From DATKYQ01 sp035528415 (GTDB taxonomy: Bacteria; Myxococcota; B64-G9), in NCBI GenBank assembly GCA_035528415.1, contig DATKYQ010000010.1:1-64000 (forward strand): DNA of 64,000 nucleotides, read 5' to 3'. The notes beneath the pieces were generated by a model. The model was not told where the DNA came from. It did not search any database and saw nothing but the letters and a program-made list of their open reading frames with translations. Each line of letters starts with the position of its first letter. Position 1 is the stretch's first letter. Below are positions 45,851 to 54,933 of the stretch, piece after piece. Made by a program: the position numbers and the translations under genes.

Positions 45851-47395
45851 ATGGCGAGACGATTCTTTTTTTCGTTGCTGTTATTCGCTCTGCTCGTACC
45901 CGCGGGATGCGGGAGCCGCAGGGCGGTCTATAGTGAGGCACTGTCCGTGGTCGGGCCGTTCCCGGTTAGCGGCGGACTGGTCTATCTCGATCGCACGCTG
46001 GATCAGATGATCAGGCTGCGGGTATCCGGGCGGGAGACACAGATCGACAGGATCGCTCTGCCTCCCGGCCCGCGGACGGTCGTCGAGGCGCTGGACGGAA
46101 ATCTGCTGGCCGTGCTGTGCGATGACACTTCCGGACCGGGCGTCATACTCCTGCAGCACGATTCGTTGCAGCAGCTTGCCTGGCTGCCGCTGGGCGAGAG
46201 CTTCGACCGGCTGGCGGCGGCGCCCGGGACGGCCTTCGGCGTCGCCTATTTCTCATCCGCGGCAGCAGGCACATCGAGCGGTATACGCAACCTGAACCAG
46301 GTGCAGGTGATCGATTTCGCCGGGCAAATCACTCACCAACCTATATTGCTGTCAACCGGTGGACAGGTTCCCCGGGGGATCGACTTCACTCCCGCTGGCA
46401 GCGGCGACTATGACAACATAGTCGCGCTTCGCGTGGACAACGGCCTGGTGCTGATCGACATGGCCGACGCATCCGCCGAGCCTCTCTGGGTGCGCTTCAC
46501 CAATGCGCCTGGCGGGCTGTCGGTGCCTTCCGAGGTCGTCTTCGGACCCTTCTCGGGTGACGGCGGCTACATTTACGTGCGCCTGCAGGGCAGCGACGAC
46601 GTCCTCTCGATTCACCTCGACCGCGAGGGAGGCAGGCTGCGCCGCAACATCAACTTCCTCAATACACCCGCGGGAAGCCGCCCGACCGATCTGCTGGTGG
46701 TTTACGGGGACGGGCTCGACGATAAGGTTTTCACGGTCTTCTCTTCCGCAGCGGGGGGCGCGGCACTGCTGGATGCCAACTCGATCCAGACGGCCGAGAG
46801 GGAATTCTCTTTTTCCGGCCTGGTCGATTCCGCGCGGATTTTAGTAAGCAGCGACGGGACGCGCGAGTTGGTAGCGGTCTACAAGAACGGCGCAAGCAGG
46901 TTGTTCGTAGTGGATCCGCGCACCGGCGAGCAGGAGACGATTCAGCTACAGGATCCCTTCTACGCGCTGGACGGGCCCCCTGGCGGATCACAGCTGGTCG
47001 TGTTTCACGAAAAGATGGGCGAAGGCGCGACTGCAGGCCTGCGGGTGGTAAGCCTTGACGTCAACCCCTCCTCGGGAAAACTCTCACACCGAGTCGCGAC
47101 CTATGCCCTGGAAGGCCGGCCCGCGGGATATGCCTTTGCGGGCGATGTGATGCTGGCCGCCCTTGACGCCGGGCCGGTTGCATTCCGGCTCGAGCTGGGC
47201 ACGGGTGTCTACAAGGCGCTTGAACTCGCAAGGGATCCACTTGGAGTGGGGCTGGTTCCAGCCAGCGACATGAGCTACGTGCTTCACGCCCATCCACTGG
47301 GGGGCCTGACGCTGATTCCGTTGCAGTCTTTCGACGGGGCGCGGGCCGAGTTGTTCGAGGGTTTTCTTCTGCAGGGGCTTCTGGATCCCCGTTGA
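45851..47395 (+). CDS. Propeller-type lipoprotein B
   Basis: GAAGGAAGG precedes the ATG; the lipobox is VPAGC. The 514-aa protein has repeated strand segments similar to lipoprotein A but lacks the Asp/Gly linker. Matching positions include PLGESFDRLAAAPGTAFGVA against the SIRLSPDGGFALAFF block of A, and SDMSYVLHAHPLGGLTLIPL against the EIGYVDQEHPYGKITFIDL block. It lies 12 nt before the beta-barrel gene, consistent with a complex made of the three products. No family name is known. Confidence 0.8.
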   Translation: MARRFFFSLLLFALLVPAGCGSRRAVYSEALSVVGPFPVSGGLVYLDRTLDQMIRLRVSGRETQIDRIALPPGPRTVVEALDGNLLAVLCDDTSGPGVILLQHDSLQQLAWLPLGESFDRLAAAPGTAFGVAYFSSAAAGTSSGIRNLNQVQVIDFAGQITHQPILLSTGGQVPRGIDFTPAGSGDYDNIVALRVDNGLVLIDMADASAEPLWVRFTNAPGGLSVPSEVVFGPFSGDGGYIYVRLQGSDDVLSIHLDREGGRLRRNINFLNTPAGSRPTDLLVVYGDGLDDKVFTVFSSAAGGAALLDANSIQTAEREFSFSGLVDSARILVSSDGTRELVAVYKNGASRLFVVDPRTGEQETIQLQDPFYALDGPPGGSQLVVFHEKMGEGATAGLRVVSLDVNPSSGKLSHRVATYALEGRPAGYAFAGDVMLAALDAGPVAFRLELGTGVYKALELARDPLGVGLVPASDMSYVLHAHPLGGLTLIPLQSFDGARAELFEGFLLQGLLDPR

Positions 47396-47407
47396 CGGAG
47401 GTGTGGC

Positions 47408-48115
47408 ATGCGATCTTTGCGGATTGTTGCGGCGGCACTGTTATGGCTGGCTGGTTCGGCCGAGGCCCGCGAGTTAACGCTCTCGGTTTGCGGGACGGGG
47501 CAGATCGTTGCGGCGCGCGAGTTCGATCCCCTGGCCAGTCAAGATGTCCTGGGCCTGGCGCATGTAGAGGCGGGGCTCGGGCTTGGTGAACTGCTGCCCG
47601 GACTGAGCCTGGAACTGGCCTGGGAGGGTGGCACCACCACTAGCGATCTGTTCGCCGGCACAACTCCCTGGCTCGAGAGTCAACTGACGATTCACGGGGC
47701 CGTGTTGACAGCGGCCTGGCGCCTGCCGCTCTTTGCCTGGCTGCAGGCGACGGCCCGGGCGGGCATGACGCTCGACTTCGCCCGGCTCAGGTTCGAAAAA
47801 GACGGCCGGACCTATCTCTCCGACTGGGCCAACGCCCGTATGGGAGTGACGGCGGCCCTCGGCGCCGAGTTGTTCCTGCCGCGCAACACCTGGCGGCGCT
47901 GGTTCGGGCTTTCCGATCTCGAGAACAACGAGGGCTTCACGCTTGGTCTGCGGCTGGAAGCCGGTTGGAGTTATCGCCAGGGCTTCGCCTTCGACGATAT
48001 GACCCCGCCCGCCTCCGGCTCCAACGGATCCGACATCAAGAGCGCTCCTATCGACCTGGGCTCGCTCAACCTGGACGGTTTCTTTTTCCGATTGGGCCTG
48101 GTGGCCTTCTTCTGA
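47408..48115 (+). CDS. Outer-membrane beta-barrel candidate, 235 aa
   Basis: After a signal peptide (MRSLRIVAAALLWLAGSAEA) the sequence alternates hydrophobic residues in strands of about ten, rich in Gly, Trp and Leu (LGLGELLPGLSLELAW; MGVTAALGAELFLP), and ends in RLGLVAFF, a C-terminal aromatic as in Bam-assembled barrels. The size fits an 8- to 12-strand barrel. It follows the two propeller lipoproteins with a 12-nt gap. Function is unknown. Confidence 0.7.
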   Translation: MRSLRIVAAALLWLAGSAEARELTLSVCGTGQIVAAREFDPLASQDVLGLAHVEAGLGLGELLPGLSLELAWEGGTTTSDLFAGTTPWLESQLTIHGAVLTAAWRLPLFAWLQATARAGMTLDFARLRFEKDGRTYLSDWANARMGVTAALGAELFLPRNTWRRWFGLSDLENNEGFTLGLRLEAGWSYRQGFAFDDMTPPASGSNGSDIKSAPIDLGSLNLDGFFFRLGLVAFF

Positions 48116-48173
48116 GTCAGGGCGAGCCAAACTGCTTGGCGCAGGCGGCGCTGTGCGGTTATCATGCTGACAA

Positions 48174-50108
48174 ATGCTCGCCGCGCTCGCATCACACCTG
48201 TGGATCATCCTGCTCGACTTGCTGTTGCTTGGGGCCGCGGCCAGTTTGGGCCTCTGGGCGCTACCCGTAAAGCGACAGCTTTCAGCGCTCGAGTCGCTGG
48301 CGGTGGCCGTCGCCCTGGGCCTTACGGGTCTGAGCCTGTTCGTCTTCGTCCTCTCCGCCTGGCACGTTCTTGCGCCCTGGTGGCTTTTGTTGTTTATCCT
48401 GCTTGCCTGGGTATCGGGACTGTCGCGCCTGAATCGCCTCGTTTTCGAGATCGCCGCCCAGTGGCGCGTGGTTCGCAAGCAGTTGCACGCTTTCGATATA
48501 GGCATCATCGCGGTCTGTGCCGTGCTGCTGTTGTACCCGTTTCTGGGAAGCCTGATGCCGCCGCTCGGCTGGGACGCGTTGGTCTACCACCTGTACAACG
48601 CGCGGGTCTACATCGCCCACGGCGGATTCGTAAGGATCCCGTTCGATTTCTATTCCAACCTGCCGATGAACTTCGATCTGCTTTTCGCAGGCGGCATGTT
48701 GCTGGGCTCGGACAGGCTGCCCGCACTTTTGCATTTCTCGACCGGGTCGCTTGCGCTGCTTGGCATGTTAGGCTTCGCGGCACGCCGTTTCAGCCCGCGG
48801 GCCGGGCTGATCGCCTGCCTGTTGTTGCTCGTCTCTCCGGTCGTGCTCGAGACCATGAGCACCGCATATATCGACATGGGCGTTGCCTTTGCGCTGCTGG
48901 CCTTGTTCATCTGCCTCTGGGAGTGGGCGGCAGCGCCGGAGGCGCGCTGGGCACTGCCGAGCGGAATGCTTGCAGGCTTTGTGATTGGCGCCAAGTTGAC
49001 CGCGGCCTGGTATGTCATCATCGGAGTGGGACTGGCCGTTGCGGTGGCCCGCTACCGTGGGCTGCGACTGTCGGTGCTGACCAAGTCGCTTTTGTGGATG
49101 TTCGGCCCGTGTGTGATCCTGCTGGCTCCCTGGATGGCCAAGGCATACCTGCTGACCGGCAATCCGTTGTTTCCGCTTCTGACTAATAGACTTGGCGCCG
49201 GCGATCTCGGCCCCCCCCTAATTGCGGACATGTTCGCCTGGCTGAGATCTGTCGGCAGGGGGCGCGGCTTCGGTTCGAGCTTTTTAGCTCTCTGGAACGT
49301 GTTTTTCGAAAGCCGGGACGGAGTCGAAACCGCATTCTTAGGCAAGCTCTCGCCCTTACCGTTGGTCATGTTCGCCCTGGCCTGGATCCGCTGGCGCCGC
49401 AAGGCGCTGGTCAACCTTGTCGGTGTAGCCGCACTGTTGCTTTTCTACGCCTGGTTCTTCTGCGATCCGCAAGAAGACCGCTTTTTGTTACCGGCCTTGA
49501 TTCCGTTTTGCCTGCTTGGCGGCCTGGCGTTCGACGCGCTGCCGCAACGCCTGAACCGACTTTCTGCCGGAGTGTTTTCGGCCGTGATCCTGATCTTCGT
49601 CGCCCAGACGATGATTTATCTATCTCCCGCGTTTCATGGAGCCAAGCAAGTGTCGGCGAGATACCTTGCGGGCGGGCAGACGGCCGAGGACTACCTGGCA
49701 ACTCGTTGCCGGCCCTACCGCAGCTTCCGCTACGTTGAGAAGCAGACAGGCAAATCCGAGCCGGTTGCGCTCTTTTTCGAAAACCTGGCCTACTATCTCG
49801 ATCGACCCAACCTGTCGGATGATTTCTTCCAGGCCTCGGTGATCATCTCGTTGGCGCATAGGGCCGGCCGGCCGGAGGCGCTGGCCCGGCTGCTCGCTGA
49901 CATGGGAATCGAGTATATCGTTGTCAACCATGACAACCTGGAGGCCATAGAACGTGTCGCGGGCGACAAGCGGCAGGGTTCCTACGGGAAAAAGCACCTG
50001 GCCGGGATCGCCATAATCAAACAGTTGCTAGCGGAATACTGCCGTGAAGAATACCGGCACGAGCGCGTGGCCGTATACCGCATCATGGATCGGCCGCCCG
50101 CTCGGTGA
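48174..50108 (+). CDS. GT-C fold glycosyltransferase-like membrane protein, 644 aa
   Basis: Eleven or so membrane helices cover residues 5-490, followed by a soluble C-terminal domain of about 140 residues. A first-loop motif GWDALVYHLYNARVY (Asp134) resembles the catalytic Asp region of GT-C enzymes such as PMT/ArnT-type polyprenyl-phosphate sugar transferases. It is 59 nt from the barrel gene on the same strand. A role in glycosylating the encoded lipoproteins is possible but is inference. The start ATG has no strong binding site. Confidence 0.7.
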   Translation: MLAALASHLWIILLDLLLLGAAASLGLWALPVKRQLSALESLAVAVALGLTGLSLFVFVLSAWHVLAPWWLLLFILLAWVSGLSRLNRLVFEIAAQWRVVRKQLHAFDIGIIAVCAVLLLYPFLGSLMPPLGWDALVYHLYNARVYIAHGGFVRIPFDFYSNLPMNFDLLFAGGMLLGSDRLPALLHFSTGSLALLGMLGFAARRFSPRAGLIACLLLLVSPVVLETMSTAYIDMGVAFALLALFICLWEWAAAPEARWALPSGMLAGFVIGAKLTAAWYVIIGVGLAVAVARYRGLRLSVLTKSLLWMFGPCVILLAPWMAKAYLLTGNPLFPLLTNRLGAGDLGPPLIADMFAWLRSVGRGRGFGSSFLALWNVFFESRDGVETAFLGKLSPLPLVMFALAWIRWRRKALVNLVGVAALLLFYAWFFCDPQEDRFLLPALIPFCLLGGLAFDALPQRLNRLSAGVFSAVILIFVAQTMIYLSPAFHGAKQVSARYLAGGQTAEDYLATRCRPYRSFRYVEKQTGKSEPVALFFENLAYYLDRPNLSDDFFQASVIISLAHRAGRPEALARLLADMGIEYIVVNHDNLEAIERVAGDKRQGSYGKKHLAGIAIIKQLLAEYCREEYRHERVAVYRIMDRPPAR

Positions 50109-50110
50109 GG

Positions 50111-50785
50111 TCAGGTCGATCCGTTCTCTTGTTGGGAGTGCATCATGAGAAAGGCTTTTTTCCAAAGCTCGACGCGCCCGCGCCCGTAAACGTCCTCCCA
50201 GGCCTGCAACATCTGCTCGAGCGGGACGTCGGCAAACGCGCCGTACTGGCGGGTGTACTCCATGTATGCCCGTCCCTTTGCATCACGGGGCGCAAAGAGC
50301 GCGTCGCTGTGACCGTCGAATTCGACCAGCGGGTACTCGTGCTTCGAACACAGTCGGCTGTCGAATGAGGGCACGACCTTGACCCAGTCTTCACCAAGAA
50401 GCATCTCGACGTAGCAGTGGTAGGTGAAAAGATTGGTGCCCATCAACTGCGTCATCTCCTCGGCCGCGCGGTGGTTTACTATGTCTGCGAACAGCAGCCG
50501 AGCCGGTATGCCGCTCGCGCGAGCCAGGGCGGCCAGTACCACGGCCTTCTGGACGCAGTAGCCGTGCCCGCGCTCGATGATCAGGCTTGCACGATAGTGT
50601 TCGGGCAGCCAAAAAGGGTTGTGGAGGCTATAGGCGATCTCATCGCGCACCCACAAAAACAGGCGCCGGGCCTTCTCGTGGATGTCTTCGGAATCGCCCG
50701 TGATACGCGCCGCCAACTCACGCACGCGTGGGTGATCGCTCTCGATAGACGCGGTCGCCTGCAGAAAAACGCGTGACTCAGCCAT
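50111..50785 (-). CDS. Transglutaminase-like cysteine protein, 224 aa
   Basis: The Cys-His-Asp triad of the transglutaminase core is visible: GYCVQKAVVLAALARASGIPARL with Cys77, YHCYVEML with His123 and PSFDSRLC with Asp142. ATG 50785 is chosen because GGAGGTGG lies just upstream. There is no signal peptide, so it acts in the cytosol, perhaps as a peptidase rather than a cross-linker. It ends 2 nt beyond the GT-C gene in convergent orientation. Confidence 0.85.
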   Translation of the reverse strand: MAESRVFLQATASIESDHPRVRELAARITGDSEDIHEKARRLFLWVRDEIAYSLHNPFWLPEHYRASLIIERGHGYCVQKAVVLAALARASGIPARLLFADIVNHRAAEEMTQLMGTNLFTYHCYVEMLLGEDWVKVVPSFDSRLCSKHEYPLVEFDGHSDALFAPRDAKGRAYMEYTRQYGAFADVPLEQMLQAWEDVYGRGRVELWKKAFLMMHSQQENGST

Positions 50786-50917
50786 GCACCACCTCCAGGG
50801 CGCAGACCCTAGCATGTTTTTCAGTGAATGCCATCCATTCGGACTGGAACAGTGGTCGGGCAGCGGCAGGTGGACTGGAAGGAAGGCCCTTTGGTAGGAT
50901 GACCGCTGGAGGTGGTC

Positions 50918-52402
50918 ATGAATCCACGCTTGCTTCTACCGTTTTTCATCGCGACCTTCATGGTCGCTGGCGGTTGCAGCTCTGGTTCGGTGAGCACCTA
51001 CCCGGACGGAGGGGACGGACGCGATGGACTCTCCGATGACGCCGGGGACCCCGGGGTGGGCGATCCGGGATCGGATCCGGGAGCAGATCCCGGCGCCGAT
51101 CCTGGAGCTGATCCGGGCGCCGATCAGGGCGCCGATTCAGGAGGGGACACGGGAGAGTGTCCCGCCCTGCCGGTGGAAACGGTCGGCAGCACAAGCGTGA
51201 TTTCCCCGCCGGCAGGGGCCATGCCTGCAGCCGGCGTGCCGTTCTTCATCCAGCAAACAGGAGTCCGGGTCACCCGTATTACTGACGCGGCCGATCAAGG
51301 AGGCTTCGCCTCCTTCTATACCAACGGCTACTCGCGTTGGAGCCCCTTGAACCTGACCGGCGAGTACCTGAACGCCTTTGCCGGCAACGGCGGCGCGGCC
51401 GTCTACCGGCTTTCGGACCGGAGCGTGGTGCGAACCCTGAACGTGGGCGAGCCCAACGAACTGCACTGGGATTCTTCCGGAGCGCCGGGCACCGGCACGC
51501 GGTTGTACTATCGCACCGGCGCCCAGTTGCGCTCTCTCGATGTCTTGTCCGGCCAGGACGGATTGGTGCATGACTTCACAAGTGAATATCCACAGGCCGG
51601 CCAGGTGATCAACGGTGTCGAGGGAGCGCCATCCTACGACATGCGCTACTGGGCATTTCAGGTTTGCCAGGGCATGACCGGGGGAGGCCAATGCACCGGG
51701 TTGCTGGACGTGGTGGTCTACGATAAACAACTGGACCAGATAACCGGGCGACTCAGCGACGCGCAGGCATCCTTTCCCACCCCCAACTTCGTGGACATGT
51801 CTCCTTCCGGAGAGCGAATCGTGGTCGGCAGTTGTGCCGGCGATCCCATTCCTTTCAACGGGCCCTACGCCTGGAAGCGGGATTTCAGCGATCCTGTCCG
51901 GCTTTCGACCAATTGCACCCACTCGGGTTGGGCATGGGGGACCGACGGGGCAGAACTGTACGTTAACTCCGACTCCTGCGGGGAAAACAACGACGAGATC
52001 ACTTTCAGCTGCGACTACATCATGGCGGTGGATGTCAATGACTCCCAGGGTTGGGAGAAGCGCATCCCCATCATCTATCACGGAGACCTGGGTTGGGGCG
52101 GCTCATCCCACCTGGGCCGCTTCTACGACCCGGCCGTCCGGGGCTGGTTTTTCATGTCAACTTACGGGGGCGGGGCGGACTGGTCGCGGGCACAGCTTTT
52201 GATGGTCGAGATCAAGAACGAGTCCGAGGGGCCCAGGTTGCTGCGAGTCAGTCCCACTCTCAACACATACCAGGACTACTGGAGCGAGGCTTTCGCCTCG
52301 CTGGATTTCACAGGCACCCGCATCTACTGGGGCGCGAACTGGATGGGCCAAGCCGAGTTGGAGGTCTACCAGGCTGAGCTGTGTCCTGGCTGGTGGCAGT
52401 GA
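50918..52402 (+). CDS. Propeller-type lipoprotein with PGAD linker
   Basis: GGAGGTGG precedes ATG 50918; lipobox VAGGC. A linker of PGAD-type repeats (six 12-bp units, 51062-51133) is followed by a 400-residue domain with propeller-like features (YSRWSPLNLTGEYLNAF; FVDMSPSGERIVVGSC) reminiscent of TolB/oligogalacturonate-lyase-like folds. At 494 aa it ends 14 nt before the GH31 gene, and the two look like one operon. Carbohydrate binding or cleavage is a guess based on the neighbour. Confidence 0.78.
   Translation: MNPRLLLPFFIATFMVAGGCSSGSVSTYPDGGDGRDGLSDDAGDPGVGDPGSDPGADPGADPGADPGADQGADSGGDTGECPALPVETVGSTSVISPPAGAMPAAGVPFFIQQTGVRVTRITDAADQGGFASFYTNGYSRWSPLNLTGEYLNAFAGNGGAAVYRLSDRSVVRTLNVGEPNELHWDSSGAPGTGTRLYYRTGAQLRSLDVLSGQDGLVHDFTSEYPQAGQVINGVEGAPSYDMRYWAFQVCQGMTGGGQCTGLLDVVVYDKQLDQITGRLSDAQASFPTPNFVDMSPSGERIVVGSCAGDPIPFNGPYAWKRDFSDPVRLSTNCTHSGWAWGTDGAELYVNSDSCGENNDEITFSCDYIMAVDVNDSQGWEKRIPIIYHGDLGWGGSSHLGRFYDPAVRGWFFMSTYGGGADWSRAQLLMVEIKNESEGPRLLRVSPTLNTYQDYWSEAFASLDFTGTRIYWGANWMGQAELEVYQAELCPGWWQ
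51062..51133 (+). repeat. Coding minisatellite, six 12-bp units
   Basis: Units of the form GATCCGGGCGCC encode Asp-Pro-Gly-Ala repeats in the linker of the lipoprotein. It is independent in sequence from the DAGP repeat at 31815 but similar in style. Confidence 0.8.
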
Positions 52403-52416
52403 TCAGAGGAGGAATC

Positions 52417-54933
52417 TTGGTTTTTCGATTTACACTTGTATTACTCGTTTTTCTGTCGTTCTTCCTGCCGGGCTGCGGCGATTCGGAAAAGAGCGATGTC
52501 CTTGTGCTCGCGGCCCCGGGCGTACGGGTCGAGATCAGCCGGGATCCATACGGCTATAGCGTCTACGACCAATCGGGCCGGGCGGTGCTCACCACCCTGG
52601 GCAGGGGCAATCGCGATGGTTACGGCTCTTTATCATGGGCGCCGGGAAGCGTCGAGTGGGAGAATATCGTCTCGCCGGGATATTTCAAGATCACTCCGAA
52701 ACTGCTGGCCTGGCGCGCCGACTTCGTGGTCGTAGACTCAAGCGAGAGCGACGGCGAACTCGACCTCGTGCTTCAAAAGCGCAACGCCTCGGCGGACGAG
52801 CCCAAGCTGCATGTGAAGCATATCGTCAGGCCGTCGACATTGCGCATCGAGGCATCGATCGAAGGAGATCCGCCGCGTGCCTGGGCGGCTGCCTTCACTT
52901 CTCCTGCCGGAGAGGGTTTTTTGGGTTTCGGCGAACGCTTCAATCGTACCAACCAGCGCGGGGTGAACGTTTACTCCTGGCTCGAGGAGGGCGGCATCGG
53001 AGGGGGGGAGGGCGTGCCCCCGGGGCCCGATAATCCATATCCCAACGGCGAGGCCATGAGCTACTACCCGGTGCCCTTCTTCATCTCGACCTCGGGCTAC
53101 GGTTTCTGGCTCGATTCGACCTGGTACAACGAGTTCCGCCTGGCCACCGATCGCGACGACGCCTGGGAGGTATGGCACATCGGGCAGGATCTGGCCTTCG
53201 AGATTTATCTCCCCATTCCGGACGATACTCGTCCCTGGCCTTTCCATCTGATCGATCTGTTCACCGCGGCCACCGGGCGGCCGATGGTTCCGCCGGCCTG
53301 GACGTTCGGCCCGCGCCGCAGGATCAACCGCGGCGACACCCAGGGCGGAGTCCCCGAGATCCAGGCAATGCGCGATCTCGACCTGGCTATCACCGGCCTC
53401 GACGACGCTGTGCACTTCCTGCCGCGCGGCAGCCAGCTGGGTCACGAGCAGGAGATCCGCGACTGGATAGCTCAGGCCACGGCGCTCGGCTACCGGGCCA
53501 ACTGCTACTACAACGCCTATATCAGTTCCGACCCGGACAGCCTGCTCAAAGACGAGCTCGCAAAGGGCCTGGCCGAACGCTGGTTCTTAGAAGACTCAGA
53601 AGGCAATCCGTCGGAAGTCTGGATGGTCTCAGGCTCGATGATGAGGATGTACATGGTCGATTTCAGCATCCCCGCGGCCGTCGCCTGGTACCAGTCGCTG
53701 CTGCAGTGGGCCGTCGATCTCGGTTACTCGGGCTGGATGTACGATTTCGGCGAGTATGTCCAGCCGGATACATTGGCCCGCAACGGCATGAGCGGTGAGC
53801 AATTCCACAACGTCTACAGCGTGCTCTATCAGCAGGCCGCCCATGATTATCTCGAGGCAGGCCCGCGCGCGGGCGACTGGCTGACCTTCGCCCGCTCAGG
53901 CTACACCGGGGCGTCGGCTTTCTCGCCGTTCGTTTGGTTGGGCGATCCGGCCGCCTCGTTCGAGGAGGCCGACGGGTTGCCCAGCATGGTGCGCGCCGGC
54001 GTCAACCTGGGTGTCTCGGGAGTGCCCCACACGGGCGGCGACATCAACGGTTTTCACGGCGTGGCCGATGGTTACCAGGCGGCCGACGAGGAACTCCTGG
54101 TACGCTGGATCCAGCAGGGTTCGATGGGTTCGAACATGCAAGACCAGGACGCCATGACCGGGGTGCTCAGCGGCTCGGGTCGCAAGGCCAACATCTTCGA
54201 CGATCCGCTGGCGCAGCAGGCCTGGAAGACCTACGCCCGGCTGCACACGCGGCTGTTTCCCTACCTCTACGGCCTGGCCGCAAAGGCGCATGCAAGCGGC
54301 GCGCCGGTCATGCGCCAGATGTTTCTAGAGCACCCCGATATGCCTGAGCTGGCCGACGTCGACGACGCCTACTACCTGGGCCCGGCGCTGCTGGTGGCCC
54401 CGGTCGTGAAACGCGGCGCCGTGACAAAGACGATTAACCTGCCTGATGGGCTATATCTCGACTGGCACGACGGCAAGCTGGTCGAAGGCGGGAGCAGCGT
54501 CACCCTGGATGCGCCGCTCGAAAAACTTCCACTGTTGCTGCGCGACGGCTACCTGGTGCCGCTACTGGATCCCTCCATCGACACGCTTTCCGCCGAGGAC
54601 AACCCCGAGGTCGTCGGCCCGGCCGACGTAGCCGGCGTATACGACGTGGTAGGCCTGATCTCGGCGTCAGCGGGCAAGGCAGTCTTCACATTTGCTGACG
54701 GAGGGGACCTGGAAGCCGAACTGACGGGTGAACTCGGCCCGCCGGAGTTTCCCAAGGCCGCGAGCGAGGCGGATTTGTCCAGTTGCTCAGCCTGTTACCT
54801 GTTCGAACAACTCGGCCCGGGCCTGACCCGCGCGCGTATCACCTCGCCGGGCGGCGCAGTAAACGCCGGCGGCCTGCACCTCGGCGCCAGGGTGGATCGC
54901 AGGCTACGCTGGGATGTGTACGTTGCTCAGTAG
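52417..54933 (+). CDS. Glycoside hydrolase family 31 lipoprotein
   Basis: GH31 enzymes retain the anomeric configuration and cut alpha-linked sugars. The catalytic block GWMYDFGEYVQPD gives nucleophile Asp443; the acid/base candidate is Asp510 in FVWLGDPAAS, and the RSGYTGAS segment before it resembles YihQ-type (sulfoquinovosidase clade) enzymes. I place the start at TTG 52417, which has AGAGGAGG 4 nt upstream and gives a lipoprotein signal (FFLPGC); an earlier GTG at 52381 would overlap the previous gene. The 838-aa protein is exported, so it digests extracellular substrate. Specificity is unknown. Confidence 0.88.
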   Translation: MVFRFTLVLLVFLSFFLPGCGDSEKSDVLVLAAPGVRVEISRDPYGYSVYDQSGRAVLTTLGRGNRDGYGSLSWAPGSVEWENIVSPGYFKITPKLLAWRADFVVVDSSESDGELDLVLQKRNASADEPKLHVKHIVRPSTLRIEASIEGDPPRAWAAAFTSPAGEGFLGFGERFNRTNQRGVNVYSWLEEGGIGGGEGVPPGPDNPYPNGEAMSYYPVPFFISTSGYGFWLDSTWYNEFRLATDRDDAWEVWHIGQDLAFEIYLPIPDDTRPWPFHLIDLFTAATGRPMVPPAWTFGPRRRINRGDTQGGVPEIQAMRDLDLAITGLDDAVHFLPRGSQLGHEQEIRDWIAQATALGYRANCYYNAYISSDPDSLLKDELAKGLAERWFLEDSEGNPSEVWMVSGSMMRMYMVDFSIPAAVAWYQSLLQWAVDLGYSGWMYDFGEYVQPDTLARNGMSGEQFHNVYSVLYQQAAHDYLEAGPRAGDWLTFARSGYTGASAFSPFVWLGDPAASFEEADGLPSMVRAGVNLGVSGVPHTGGDINGFHGVADGYQAADEELLVRWIQQGSMGSNMQDQDAMTGVLSGSGRKANIFDDPLAQQAWKTYARLHTRLFPYLYGLAAKAHASGAPVMRQMFLEHPDMPELADVDDAYYLGPALLVAPVVKRGAVTKTINLPDGLYLDWHDGKLVEGGSSVTLDAPLEKLPLLLRDGYLVPLLDPSIDTLSAEDNPEVVGPADVAGVYDVVGLISASAGKAVFTFADGGDLEAELTGELGPPEFPKAASEADLSSCSACYLFEQLGPGLTRARITSPGGAVNAGGLHLGARVDRRLRWDVYVAQ

